Shown piece by piece: positions 41,531 to 53,475 of a stretch of 64,000 nt of DNA; the stretch's first letter is position 1; every line of letters starts with the position of its first letter. The DNA lies in assembly GCA_003427395.1 (NCBI GenBank), contig BFEA01000375.1:758294-822293 (forward strand). The letters are read 5' to 3'. Under the pieces are notes generated by a model, which had not been told where the DNA came from, ran no database searches, and was given only the letters and a program-made list of their open reading frames with translations. This DNA is from Chara braunii (taxonomy: Eukaryota; Streptophyta; Charophyceae; Charales; Characeae). The translations under genes and the position numbers were made by a program.

Positions 41531-44500
41531 AACCCTCAATGAAGACAATCCTCCATCCTGCCTTTCCCAGATGCAATTCCTTTTAACAATCAGCTTTCAC
41601 ACAATCAATAAAGCTGAAACTGAGATTAAACAGACATTCCTTTTACTTAATCTAATTCAGTGTCCTAAAAGCCAAACAAAGGTCAAAGTAAGGCTACACA
41701 CCATATACTCAGTCAAAATGCAATGGGTAGTACAGATAGAGGTTATAACTAGGTTTATAGAGGGAGATGAAAAGTTACCTCTTAGTTCCCTGCCTCCAGA
41801 ACTCCTCCTGAGTTTCGGCAGAGCTCCCGCAATCGGTGGGTTGATTCCCCACAGAGTCTTACTGCGGTCCTACGGGTTGCAATCCCGCCTGCCGCCTTCC
41901 TCTCGTTACCAGGACTAGACTGAGATTAAGAAGGGCAGAAGGTAAGGAGTCTCAGACGCTCGAGATACAAGAGGGGGACAACTCAACTCTTAGGAGAGGG
42001 CCTTGATACCTTCACTTGCCTGAGGGCCCCGCAATGGGGGCCAAGTAAAACCGCTTGGTCCCCTTCCAGTCAACCGCAGCCCCGGTGTCGGTGCGAATAC
42101 CCTTACAAGGGTATCCGCCCTGGGTTTTGCAAGTGACAGAAAGACTCGGTTAACCTGGATTTTGAGTGCCCGTGCGGAAAAATGCGAGGGTCGTCAGCGC
42201 GCGGGCAAAGGTCTGCCTTGTCCTGGTAGGTGGTATGTGGGTGCGCAATTTTAAGGCGCGTGTGATTTTTTTGATTGAGTGGGCGGCCGGGGTAGCTGGC
42301 CGACCTGTGCTAGGCCACGAGATTAGTTAAGGGACGAAAGTCCGTTTTTTGTCGGCGAGCGCAATCGACGGTAGGATTGGTGTATCGGTAGGCACATGGG
42401 ATGGCCACGGCACGGGGCTGTGGCCCGGTGTGGGCACCTAGGGGCCGTGGGTACAAATGTGGGTTGAAAAAGGGTGGTCAAGGCGGTGTTTTGGCCAGGG
42501 GCACCGCGAGGTACCGTTTGTATGGGAGGCCGCGCCGGCTGATGCCAAGCTTGGGCTTAGCCCTATCGGTTACGGCGTTGGACTATTGCGGCAGAGGTAC
42601 GGGGGAACGAGGCCAGTGGACAACGGTGCGGGAGCGGCGAAAGGCTTGAGGGGTTGATGGGCCGTGGGACTATCCCCCTCGCCTTTTACAGTTATGGCGG
42701 CTGCGGTTCCCGCCCGATTGCCGCACGTTTGCGAGGGTGTATATGTATAATTTTATTTATTTCGAATTTTTGTTACTACTATTTGTCCTCACACCCGTAT
42801 GAGGGCACAAAACCGTGGTGGGTATGCCCATGAAATAAGCCGACGCTCGGACCCAGATGAGGGAACTTGGTGGGCAAGGAGTGCATCCCGAACTGCCTGG
42901 GGGGCGCTTGCCTCCGCGGCACAGGCTGTGTCCGTCGGGACACCGTTAGAAGTTGAAACGTCACAGAAGGGGTTGGCATGGCCCATGTGTAAGGGTGGCA
43001 CGCGCGAACCGAAGGTAGCGGGGGCGGACCCGAGCGTTGCCGCTACCACGGTTTGCAGCGCGCGTTGGGCCTGCACGCCTGAGTCCTGTAAAAAGGGGAG
43101 GCTCAGTCTTGTTAGGTGGGTTGCGCCTGAGCCTTCTGGCCAAGTGGTGGTTGAGGTCGTGGTTGAACCGGCCTCGGAATAAGGCCAGATCCTCAGGAAA
43201 AGCGGGAAGAGGCCAGATCCTCAGTGGACGACCGGACCTTCCGAGGATTGGCGCGATGTGCCAATGAGGCAAGGGTAAAAACTGGGGGTGGGGCCGGAGT
43301 GCTCGATGCAGGGTAAAGGACGTACGGCGCGCCGAACCTGTCCTCAGAGGGAGGCCAAGTCCGCGCGGAGAACTTGCCAAGGCACGTTGGGGGCTGCTGC
43401 CAGCGGAAGACCCCCCCTGAAGGAAGATCTGCGCAAGGAGCATTCATGAAGGTCCGGGGATGAACCCGGGCGCAACTTGAGGTAGGGGTGTGTCAAGGAA
43501 ATAAAGAAGGGGGCCGTGGAGATTTTTCCCCAGGCTGACGTCACGTGAGGCGGCTGCTAAAACTAAAACGATACTGAGGAGATTCGCAGAGCCCCTGGGT
43601 AGGGATAGTACGCACAAACCTCGAAAGGTGGCTAGGTCCGTGCGCAGTCCAACAAGATGAAGTGGCGCTAGGGCTGTCCGGATTCCGAGGGGCCGTCGCA
43701 CTCCGCTGCAAGAGAGTCCGTCAGGGCATTCGCCCGAATTTGGAGTAAGGCAGGAAAGATCGGCGGGTCGTGAGCGTGGTGGCAACTATAAGTTGATGTG
43801 CGGTCGGTGCCCCGCGGCTGTTGACTTCCTTTTTCGAGCGCCTCTTCTTTTTGATGCGGTATGTCTCGGCGCACTGGCGAGACGGCGCTGTGGAAGGACG
43901 AAGTGGGTTGGTGAATGAACGGGGGCGTGGGGTAGAGCCGGGTGCATGCAGGCGTAAAAGATTGGAGATGGCAGAGAGCTGGGCTGGGCGTAGCATGGAG
44001 TAGGGAGCTCGCTCAGTTCTTGGCTGTTTTGGGCGGGGAAAGATGCATTTTGGGGGTTCTCGATAGTTGCGAATCCAATGGAGGGGTTACATTTGGTGGT
44101 GGAGTAGTATATTTAGTGCTGGTAGAGAAAAAGATCGCGCGGTGGTCGGAGACGGCGACGGGAGAAGAAGCGAAAAGAGATAAAAGTTGGCCACCAGGCT
44201 TTTCCCAGACCGTTCTTGATGAGTAAAGACTCTCGATAGGGGATCTTGGGCACTGCGATCTCAATGATGAGCTCGGACTTCGTTGAAGGGATGTAAATTC
44301 GGTGCTGTAGCAGGCATGGGCTGCGCTCGGGAAGGGCTAATTTGGGATGGCCAATGTATATACCCACATTTTGTGGAAGATTCGTTCGAGTTCTGCTCGT
44401 TCTGCCGGTGGAAAAAGGAAGGAGCACCGTGCAGAGTTGTTGGGGATCTGGTATGGCTGCGTGAAGGGCTAAGTTTCTCGATTCGAATTCGGACGAAAGC

Positions 44501-46039
44501 GAGCCGGGGAAGGGACCGGGAGAAGGAGAGTAAGTACCTGGATGACCTCTTGGAGAAGATTCATTTGACTTTGCCCATTGGATCAACGGAGTAGCGTAAG
44601 GCCAGCCACGGGGCTGGAGACTTACCTGTCGGCAGGCACGTTGTTTATCTCGACGTTGGAACTGACCCGCAGCTTCGGCCGCGTAAGGAGGAGCAGCAAC
44701 GAGATTGAGGACACAGGCTCTGGCGGTGCATCGCACCAGCCGGCAATGGAAGTACGGTGTCGGGATGCCGTCAGGTGAAGTAAGTAGGTCGGAGGGTTTA
44801 CCTGTTAGCCGTGGTCGCCACCGCTCGTAGCGAGGTAGCAAGCGAGCAAGGAGACAAAGGGGGGGCGGGGTTGAAGGCCTACCAGTTGGTTGGACTCTAC
44901 TACTGTATGAGGAGGTGGGGTCCCGTTGTTGAGTGCTGCTGCCATGGGATCGAAAAGCCGCAGGTTGCCACCAGCCGCTATGGTCTTCGAAGTTGCATTA
45001 CCCCCTTGCTGTCCATGCTAACTCAACTAGCCGCTACAGCGGCTGCTGCGCTCGCTGTGGACAACCGTTGTTGTGTGAGGAGGAGCTTGCTGTGGTGCTG
45101 AGCCCTGCTGTGGGTTGTGGCTGTTGCGTTACGGGCCGGTACGACCATGCAGGCTGGCGGTCGTTTAACAGCAGCAGTCTGCTGGTGTCGGTATTGGTGG
45201 CTGTGTGGTTTGCCGCTGAGCTTTGCCTTTGAGGAGCTTGTTGACACGAAGTGGTGCTGCTGCTTATCGCAGTTCATGCCGAACGATTGCAGGAGTCTAC
45301 TAGCACTAACGTTGCAGGCTGCTTTGCGACTTGCTGGGCTGCTGCAGCATGATGGAGGAGTGGTTGAAAGAGGGGTTATTGTCGTCACTTGGAAACTCGT
45401 CAGAGGAACTGAACTCGGCAGTTGACTTCGAGTTGACCAAAGTGTTGTAGTCACTTGGCCACTATTGCGGGGCCCTCAGGCGCTGAAGGATTGAAGGCCC
45501 TCTCACGCGAGTCCGAGTGCAACTCTCTTGAATCTGAGAGCCTCAAATTTATCTCTTCCTGCCCTTCTTACTCTAAGTCTAGTCTATTTGGTTCTGAGAA
45601 GAAGGCGGCAGGCGGGCGTGTGGCCCGTAATCCGCGCAAAGGCCTCTGTGGGAGGTTCGCCCCACCGATTGCGGGAGCTCTGCTGGGACTTAGGCGGAGT
45701 CCTGGAGGCAGGGAACTGAGTGGTAATTCCCTGACTCCCTCTATAAACCTAACTATAACCCCTACTTGTACATCTCTCTATGTTTGACTGAGTGAATTGT
45801 GTGGATCCTATACTTGGTTTTGAGTTTGAGTTTCAGGACATAAGTCAGAATGAAGTAAAGGAATGTATGGACAGATACCAGTTTCAGTTTGTTGACTGCC
45901 TGAAAGCATATGGTGAATGGAATGGGTTGCATCCGGGGGAAGATTGGGAGGGAGGCAGTATTGTGTGCAGATTCACTGGGTCACTAAGGCTGGGAGGTCC
46001 CCTTAAGTTTGGGGAAGCCCAGCGCTTTGTTTATTTTTG

Positions 46040-46900
46040 GGTTGCTTGGAGCCTCCGGCCGCTCTATAAGTTTAGGTAGCCTGAAGCTCTTGAGGCAGGG
46101 ATGTATTGCATGGAGGGTCAGGACGCTCTATAAGTTTAGGTGTCCTAGCTGCTCTGACTTGTGAGGGTTTGACTATGGGTGATTTTCAGGGACCCAAGGC
46201 GCTCTATAAGTTTAGGTACCTTGGGTTGCCTCGCTTTATTCGGGGTTCTCTCAGTTTCTTTGGTTCTCAACGAGGAGGTCTGGACCGCTCCTTAAGTTTA
46301 GGTGGTCCAGCCCTTCTCCTGTTTTGTTCTGAGGGAATAATTTTGGCAGGGGACAGGCCGCTCTATAAGTTTAGGTAGCCTGACCCATTGCCTCGCACAA
46401 ATTGGATCAGAGAGAAACGAACCTGGCTGAGGATCAGACCGCTCTATAAGTTTAGGTGGTCTGACCCAATGCCTTGCACATGTTGGAACCCAATGAATAT
46501 AATCTGGCTATATTGCATTACTATGCTATTATGAACAGGCTGGTCAGACCGCTCTATAAGTTTAGGTAGCCTGAGTATAGCTTATCACAACTGAAGAGAG
46601 TATAACTAAGAGATATAACTGAAGGTAAGCTTGGGCGGGCTGGACAGTGTTGTAAGTTGAGCGGCTCAGCCTTATGCCCCTTTTGAAGATTAAGTTCAGA
46701 GAGGTATATATAATTTGGCTATTTAAACAGTTCAGGGCGACTAGAGTGGTCTAGTCATACGCCCAAAGAAGAGAGAAGTAGTTGTGTCATCTGTTTGTGT
46801 ATACCTGGCTAAGTCAGAACGCTCTATAAGTTTAGGTATTCTGACTTTGGGCCTGGCTAAGTTGGGCGCGCTATGAAAGTTTAGGTGCCCTGACCTATGC
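46040..46900 (+). repeat. Constant-loop hairpin array, E3 5' LTR copy
   Basis: About nine units, each with core CGCTCTATAAGTTTAGGTA (or one to three changes) between self-complementary arms private to that unit. Clear cases: ACCCAAGG (46192-46199) with CCTTGGGT (46219-46226); CTGGACC (46280-46286) with GGTCCAG (46304-46310); TCAGACC (46434-46440) with GGTCTGA (46458-46464); AAGTCAGAA (46811-46819) with TTCTGACTT (46839-46847); AGGAC (46120-46124) with GTCCT (46142-46146). Spacing between units is irregular (about 60-200 bp). Confidence 0.85.
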
Positions 46901-47129
46901 CTTATGTAAGTTGGGTATGAAGGGATAACTCACAGAGGAAGCATGAATTATGAGTTTCTAAAGGAACTTGGGGTTGGCGAGAGTACCTACCTTTGTAGTT
47001 TGGCCTGCATGTGGCTGAGTGAGATTACTACATGGTCTAGGTTTCAGGTGGACAGGTAGTTGCATGTGGCTGAGTTGACTTTATTTTACTTAGATCGATT
47101 CTTGCATTTTCAGAGGCTTGCATTATATT

Positions 47130-47720
47130 TGAACTTGTATAAATTTTGGTAAGCTACTTTCTCTACGGGAAGCACTGCCGAAATTTCTACAGATTCAAAG
47201 AGTTAGATAAATCTTGACTTGTCAAAGTCCAACTTGTCTTTTCGTTATATCTGACTTAGTAAAAATCTGGGAAGCCTCCTTTTCTAAAGGGAGTGCTGCC
47301 CAATTTTTTATAAATTCAGGAAGTTAGACAAAATTTGGGCCTTGAGAAGTCAAAGTTAGTCTCAGGTTTCAAACTTAGCTTTGCATAAATTTTGGGAGAG
47401 CACTTTTCTAGGGGGAGTGCTACCGAAATTTCTGCAGAGACTAAGGAGTTAGTGAAATTTTGTCTAAGTTGAACTCAAGGTTGGGGGCTGAGTTCAAATT
47501 CGACTTGGTATAAATCCGGGAAATCCCCAATTCCGAAGGGGGCGCTGCCCAAATTTCTACCAATTCAGAGAGTTAGACAAAATTTGACTTTCAAAAGTCA
47601 TAGGTTACTCCGGCTTTTGATATTTGGGCTTGTATAAATTCTGGAAAGGCACTCCTCCTATGGGAAGCGCTGCCGAAATTTTCTTGAACTAGAGGAGTGA
47701 GATTATATTTTGATAGGTGG
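47130..47720 (+). repeat. Double-hairpin array, E3 5' LTR copy
   Basis: Four to five units of about 120-150 bp, reverse-complement relatives of the arrays at 3100-3680 and 39790-40340, with landmarks GGGAGTGCTGCC or GGAAGCGCTGCC followed by GAAATTTCT and TTGACTT...AAGTC dyads. Each unit retains inner and outer stem potential despite sequence drift. Confidence 0.7.
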
Positions 47721-49801
47721 CGATTTTGACAATCCACCCTGAATAGGGGAGATTCTGCCATTAGTCTACCTTTTGCTTGGGCACTGGCTTAGAGGCAGGT
47801 TTGGACTTAGTTAGCAGAAAGCTTTGAGCGAGAATGTGCTATGGAGGTTATCCCCCATATGCTGATGATGTAGCTTGGGCATTTGACCTATCTTGTGCTA
47901 CAGGTCCTTAGGGGTGTCTGATTAAATATCAGGACTAGACTCAGCTTGATCCCTTGAGGATCAACTCCTATTACCACTGATAACAGGTCGGTTGCCGATT
48001 CGTCGGTCTTCGACTCAATTCCAACTCACTCTCCATACTCAACCCCCTGGTGGTTCTACTGTTTGTTAAGGGTTTCACCTGAACTTTTATTGAATGACCA
48101 TTTAACAAAGGTACTGAGTATTTAATTGACGTTGGTCGGATCGGCGGTTGGGGCTTGCATGGCTAAAGCGAAGGGGTATGAGCATAGAGATTGGTTGGGG
48201 TTGACTCCGTGTAGTGTGTGTTTGTTGCTTGATCCTTGGTGTGATTGCAGGTATGTCCTGTGGCTCGGATTTGGATTTGGACTGCCTGCGATCCCATATA
48301 CATATACATGGTTGTGAGGAGTCCCACTGTGCCTGTGAGAAGTGATCGTCGCATCTCAATTTTCTCTTTTGCATGTATGCGTGGGTATACTCACGATGAG
48401 TGTTCGAGAGGCCTGAGAGGCCGTGTTAAAACCCGCTTGAAGGTTGAGGTTGAGGGACAGGGAAGGCCCTCCCTCCTGCCTATCTGCGTCTTGGGGCATT
48501 CTTAGTCAGACGTTGGCCCTGGGTCGGGATTCATGGTTCTTGTCCAGGACATCCCAAGCCCTAGGCCCTGCAGGGGAGGAGCCTCCCCTCCCACAGAGCC
48601 TATTTGTTTTAGCCGGTGGGACACCCCACCTGGAAGGCGAAAATATCGCGAGAGCCGAACGGCGTGTCCTTCAACTGTTCAATATCGCAAGGGGTGACCC
48701 CTCGCGATGGGTACCTTCAACCATTCAATATCGCGAGGCCGGAGCCGCGATTGCCACATACAACTAACATTGGTGGTTGGCGTAGAATTGGCCTGCGTCC
48801 GCGCCGCTTTAAGTTAGAGTCCTGCGCGCGACGCTTCGCCGCTCCAGCGCCTAAAAGGTTATGGGATCGCCGGGCTCGCGCGTAGGCGCAGCGCTTGGGA
48901 TTATGGCAGGCCGCCGGCGCCACCCAAAGAGGGGAAGAATGCTCCAAGGCCACGAGCCTTTTCAAAGCCAGGGGACCTTTGTCCTATTTCCACTTCTTGG
49001 GTTTGTGCGTGTTTGTTTGCTTCTTAGAGATTTCGATGGTTGGACGTTGTAGTCCGTGGCAGCCGCCAAAGTCAAACCCCTTGACTTTCGCCCAGGCCCA
49101 GGGAGGACTCACCCCTAGGGCCGCGAGAGACGACTACTACCACAGGCTTTGGACCTGTGTACCACCCGCTCTGCACAAGGGTGCAGAAGAGGGTGTGTGG
49201 TCTTCAACCGCGCATGGCGGTTGTCCAGCGTCGAGAGACTAACCCTCAAGGCGCGTGTCAACCGGCACTTGAGTGTCGAATACGGCCCTCGAGATTAATG
49301 AGGACCGCGTGAGTATGGGTACTACATAGTACGCCATCATCGCGACTGTTTGTGTACGCTCGCATTGCGAGTCGATACGAGTTAGCCCTGCGTCCGCGCG
49401 GTTTTATACTAAGTCTTGCGCGCGACGCCCATCCAACTTCCGCTTTGGAAAGTTATGGGTTGGCTACCGAGGGGCTAGGAGCGTTGTCGCATTGTATGTG
49501 CGTGTGTGCGTGTGTCTTATTTTTTTGTGTGTGTTCGTAGAGTGGTGTGCACGTGGTGTGTGGGATGCGTCCTAGTTGACCGACGACAAGTCGTGCTTGG
49601 GACCTTAGCCCCCCAAGGTGTCGGTTCGCATGCGGGTCCGATAGGCATATTACCGCGCGTACCCCCTATGCTACAGCGAACGAGAAACGCCCTCGGCTGG
49701 TCCACCTCTGCGATTGCAACTGATCAACTTTCGTATTGTGGACTGGTAACTCGGCGGGGATACGCCCACCGATGGGAGGTGACAGCTCCCGTAAGGTGGA
49801 G

Positions 49802-49807
49802 GTAAGT
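49802..49807 (+). promoter_or_regulatory. Candidate 5' splice site in the E3 LTR
   Basis: GGAG|GTAAGT, a consensus donor, lies about 190 nt before the LTR end. Conserved in both E2 LTRs. A plausible partner acceptor is at 57000, ahead of gag2. Confidence 0.45.
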
Positions 49808-49992
49808 CGTGCCTCGCGTAGGCCCTATCCTGTCGTAGGGGCTCGCGAGAGGTATGGCTGCCGCACTCGGTCGGAGCGGCCTAAGGAAGCTCCATTTGTG
49901 CGTTAGTGTCGAGGTTGGTCCAACTCCTGCGTGACGCGGCCGAGAGGGTCCCGCACTGCCACGCGCAGTGCCGGACCGATGCGCTGGACAAG

Positions 49993-50010
49993 TGGCGCCG
50001 TTGCCGGGGA
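49993..50010 (-). other. E3 primer-binding site, tRNA-Asp type
   Basis: TGGCGCCGTTGCCGGGGA, 2 nt after the LTR; identical to the E1 PBS. The following leader to 50393 has no ORF of note. Confidence 0.88.
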
Positions 50011-50393
50011 CAACGGAAGCCTACCGTTATCCCTGGTGGAAGGACATCCGGGTATGGGAGTGAAGGAGAAACTAGGCATATGAGTGAGTATGAGATGGAC
50101 TCTATGGTGATCTATATGACTGAGGGTTGAATGATTGATTGATTGGCGGCTTGGCTGACGACTTGAATAAGGCAAGTGTGTGAGGAGATCTTATAGTAAG
50201 GGTAGGCCTTATCTAAGGAGGCTTAAGGGAGAGTGAGAAGAGAGATGTCTGCCAGGTCTAGAGCGTCGGATGCTTGAGGGGTCAACCCGATAGGGTCGTG
50301 AAGGATTGAGTCGTTGAGTGGGGTCTTTCGTCCTATTGTTTCTTACAACAGGAAGTTTGAAGTCGGAGGCGGTTGACCAACGTGCCAGAGAAA

Positions 50394-52535
50394 ATGGCGG
50401 ACGGTGGGAAGAGGCTTGTGACTCTCAATGACCTCATCGATGCCCTGGACAAGCACGAGAGGGCGCCGAGCAATGTCCCAAAGGTCGAGACATTCCATTT
50501 CAAGGGGGATCGGGTATCTGACTGGTTGGATCTGACAGAGCAGGCGTTGGTAGGGCTGTCAGATGAGGTCAAGCTCCAGCGGGTTCTAAGGTACGTCCTG
50601 CATAGTCACCATCGGGAAGTAAGTAAGGTCATGGATGCCGTCGGTGGCAGTTGGACAAAGTTTGGGGACCTGATGCGAAGGAAGTACAGGCTGGGGGATG
50701 GCCTGTTGACCATGACCGACTTGGAGGCCATGAATAAGGAAGACTTCTCTACCATTGGGGCGTTCGTGCACGAGTTTAAGAAAAAGGCGAGGAAGGTGCA
50801 CGGGATTTCTGAGGAGGCGCAGTGCGCCACATTTTTGGGGCTGCTTACGGGCTCGGAGGCCATAGAGCTGACAAAGTATGGGGAAGGGAGTGAGAGGCTC
50901 ACCTGGGCAACCATTGACAAGGGAGTGGAAGAAGGGAGCTTGGACCAGGTGGAGCAGCACCAAATGAGGCTGCAAAGGCGCAAGAGGAAGGAGAGGGATG
51001 CTACCACATCCGGGACCCCAGGGGTGAAGAGAATCGTCACGGACGTGTTGGCGGCGCTGGGGTATGACAACGAAGCGGAAATACAGAAAAGAGAGGTGCT
51101 AGTGGCCCAAGGTCGGGCGTCAGGGGTAGTAGACGAGGAAGCTGGGTAGGAAGACTATGGCGGAGGGGAGACGGGTTCCCAAGCCCTGACTAAGACCCAG
51201 AGGAAGCAGCGCAATCTACTGCTGGGAGGACAGGGGTCAGGGAAGGGGCAGGCTCCCCAAGCCATTGCCGCACCACCGCCTGTCGCCGCGGCCGCGTCGA
51301 CGCCAGCAGGATCATCGCACATGGCAAGTATGGGCCCCCCGAGCTACCCAGCGGCTCAAGGCCAGCCTGTGGTCCAGCCGCCGCCCTCCCAACAGGCCTC
51401 GCAAGCTAGTGTGGCCGGGGGAAGGGGCCAAGGACAAGGCGGGCAAGGCACTGGGGGGCGGGGCCAAGGGGGTAGAGGAGGGGGCGGCTGGGGGCGAGGA
51501 GGAAATGGTGGAGGCCGTGGAGGAGGTTGGAGTGGTCAGGGGGGCTCGAACCAAGGTGGCCAAGGCAGCCAGGGAGGGGGCCAAGGGTACGGGAGGCCCC
51601 GCTTTGATTGGTGGAATGCGACTTGTTGGCATTGTGGCGAGGTGGGCCACACCATACGGTTCTGCCAACAGCGGTGAGACGACGAGCTGGCAGGGTTGAT
51701 CTCCTCATGCATGGACGGGGACATATACGATAGGTGGGGGACGCATATTGACCCCAGGTCTCCGGGAAGAATTAGGCAGGAGGCGCTCAAGAGAGCGGCG
51801 GCAGGACCACCGGCAGCCCCAGCGGTGTTCAGGATATGGCAGGAAAAGGAGGACCCGGGTGTGAGGGTCGAAGAGATTGTGGACGAGAGTGAGGAAGTGA
51901 CTCAACAACTAAAGGCAGGAACTATAAAGGAGGAGCCTATAGTCGTTGAGTCCGACGATGAGGTGCAGGAGGTGGTAAGAGAGTCGGCCTTGACCATCTT
52001 GGAAAGGATGGAGGACCTACTAGCGAAGGTCGGCAGGTACCAGGAACGACTGAGAGTGATGTGCGAAGAGGCCTGGGAATGGGAAACGAACCTTCCTGAA
52101 GTAATGCTCTATGGGTCCGGCCCGGAGTCATCATCAGGACCGCAAGGGTGCCCAAGCATGGCGACGGTCGGGGCAGGTCTTAGGTCAGGGATGACCTTCA
52201 GACCCCCTACGTCGCATGGAAGGGTGCCACAGGCCGCGCAGACTAGGGGCCAAAGTAAGGCTACCGCTAGTCAAGGGCCCAGCCAGGCACCTGGTCGGGC
52301 GCCTCCTCGAAGGGAACCTGAGCCTGAACGAAGGAAAGAAGTGGTGGAGGTTCAGGAGGAGGAGGATGAGGGTGATGATAAAGAGGATGAGAGGCTCCAC
52401 CAGAAAGAAGATCGGCGAGCTGAGCAGAGGGCCAAGAAGAGAGGGATTCAGGGAGGGGCGGAGCCGAGCCTGCACGATGGCGTGCCAAAAAGGAAGAAGT
52501 ACGCAGTCCGGTTGGAGGAAGGTTTTGACGTGTAG
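50394..52535 (+). pseudogene. gag: E3 Gag1, full frame with two in-frame stops
   Basis: One frame from ATG 50394 to TAG 52533 (about 713 codons). The Gag core comes first (VSDWLDLTEQALVGLSDEVK, then FVHEFKKKARKVHGISEEAQ), then a Gln/Pro and Gly-rich linker, then a canonical zinc knuckle CWHCGEVGHTIRFC (about 51627-51668), then an acidic, coiled-coil-prone C-terminus. TAG at 51147 and TGA at 51675 interrupt it; each is one C:G to T:A step from a sense codon (TGG, CGA), and E2 has Arg where the TGA stands. The final TAG is followed by CGA and the in-frame protease ATG at 52539. Confidence 0.85.
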
Positions 52536-52538
52536 CGA

Positions 52539-53475
52539 ATGGTGGACAAGCTCCTGGAGGGCCACAACGATTTGATGAATCTAAAGGACATTTTGGCGTC
52601 GGCGCCAAGGCTCCGAGGCGAGCTGAAAGGGCGGCTCTCACGACGGTTAGTGCCCAACGTCCACTTGAGCTCAATCGTACCCAGGGAGATAGAGTGGACA
52701 GAGGCGGGCACCAGGATGGATTGGAAATGTGTGGCATGTGGGCTGGTGGATCTGAAGGTAAGAGACCAGCCGAGTACCGCAATGGTGGACACGGGCGCTG
52801 AGATGAATCCGGGAGCGGGACGCGACCATGCTAGGGTTGGAGGTTGACCATTCGGACCATGGGGTGCTGCATGGGGCCAACTGTAAAACATTTTTTTGTG
52901 GTACCGCGTCTAATGTGATGGTGGAGATTGGTAGGGTAAGGGCGCGAACGTGCTTCTTCGTCATGCCCGATGTCGACCACCCTATCCTTCTTGGGAGGTC
53001 GTTCTTCTGCCGAACGGAGACCTTGGTCTTCAATAGGCATGAGGGGACAATGATCCTGACCCTATCTGATCCGGCCTGCGGGAACTACGAAATTATCAAG
53101 TGCCGGAACACAGGGCCCGGAAGTGGGAGAAACAAGCTTAACCTCGGCTCCTTTACCTTCGAGGAGTCTGAGTACGCGCGACGAAGACTCCGGGAGGAAC
53201 AAGAGGAGGAAGGAGCGGGCGAGGTATTGTCCCTAAGCCTCAACGATGTGAATAAGGCAATGGAGGTGGTGGCGGCGCATGATATGGCGGACCCTGAGGC
53301 TATAAAGGCATTGAGGGAGCAGGTCCTAGAGAGCCCTCAGGTGGGAGAAGTGGAACTGATCTATCGGCTTCCAGGAAGGAAAGGGGACCCTGCGATGGCC
53401 CAGCCCCGAACGACAAGTCGGCCTTTTTTAGGGGAGGGCTTAAGCAGGGATCCCAAAGGCGGTACAAGACTATAG
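52539..53475 (+). pseudogene. pro: E3 aspartic protease and linker, one frameshift
   Basis: Begins at ATG 52539, same frame as gag1. The active site STAMVDTGAEMN is followed by a frame change at about 52806 (a small indel within ATGAATCCGG), after which LGLEVDHSDHG, VMPDVDHPILLGRSFF and a charged linker continue to TAG 53473. The order and the final stop match the E1 protease. RT is reached by the -1 shift at 53424. Confidence 0.8.
53424..53430 (+). promoter_or_regulatory. E3 candidate -1 ribosomal frameshift site (T TTT TTA)
   Basis: Codons CCT TTT TTA GGG in the protease-linker frame; T_TTT_TTA is in phase. The -1 frame is open from here into RT, and the zero frame ends 43 nt later. The 10-nt core CCTTTTTTAG is the same as at 16960-16969 in E1. 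Downstream sequence is GC-rich with GGGATCCC. Confidence 0.7.

Larger units (their letters stand above)
1323..42085 (-). mobile_element. E2: giant gag-only LTR retrotransposon, host of two nested insertions
   Basis: On the minus strand the order is 5' LTR (38000-42085, interrupted at its outer side by E3), PBS (37980-37997), leader, accessory ORF, gag, 3' non-coding region, and 3' LTR (29234-30833 plus 1323-6501, split by E1). The LTR inner end begins TGTCGAGCGC on the plus strand at both 1323 and 38000, and the next 2.9 kb match closely (1323-4207 against 38000-40890). The other LTR tip, TGTCGGCGCG on the minus strand, lies at 30833 and matches the start of both E3 LTRs. E2 and E3 are therefore related families. 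Its internal region is only about 7.2 kb, against 11.8 kb in E3, and contains no RT, RNase H or integrase, so E2 must have relied on enzymes supplied in trans. Confidence 0.82.
38000..42085 (-). repeat. E2 5' LTR, truncated by the E3 insertion
   Basis: Starts TGTCGAGCGC (inner end) and runs outward. The homology to the reverse of the E3 LTR (45.42-49.99 kb) reaches 42085, where the E3 LTR begins. The missing outer part, about 3 kb by comparison with E3, should lie beyond the far end of E3, outside this window. It holds the splice-donor motif (38187-38196), the double-hairpin array (39790-40340) and the constant-loop hairpin array (40890-41530). Confidence 0.82.
42086..49990 (+). repeat. E3 5' LTR (7.9 kb)
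   Basis: TG...CA ends. The first 2.2 kb repeat at 61780-64000 with scattered single-base differences. Its last 4.5 kb are the reverse complement relatives of the E2 LTR. Landmarks: terminal dyad ATACCCTT-AAGGGTAT (42097-42114), AT-rich TATA-like block near 42735, CTATAAAC (about 45741-45750, conserved in E2 near 41755) as another TATA candidate, hairpin arrays at 46040-46900 and 47130-47720, and a splice donor at 49802. GC-rich long frames on both strands are judged non-coding apart from the weak LTR ORF noted at 62496. Confidence 0.88.

Noticed and set aside
44113-44841. 242-codon minus-strand ORF in the E3 5' LTR
   Set aside because: Low-information composition, no recognisable domain, and overlapping open frames on the other strand in the same GC-rich stretch.
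46040-46900. CRISPR-like array (short constant repeat with variable neighbours)
   Set aside because: The variable neighbours are self-complementary arms around each repeat and the spacing is irregular; there are no cas genes and the context is a eukaryotic retrotransposon LTR.
50586-51070. Minus-strand ORFs opposite E3 gag1
   Set aside because: Shadow frames of the gag1 coding strand; no motif of their own.
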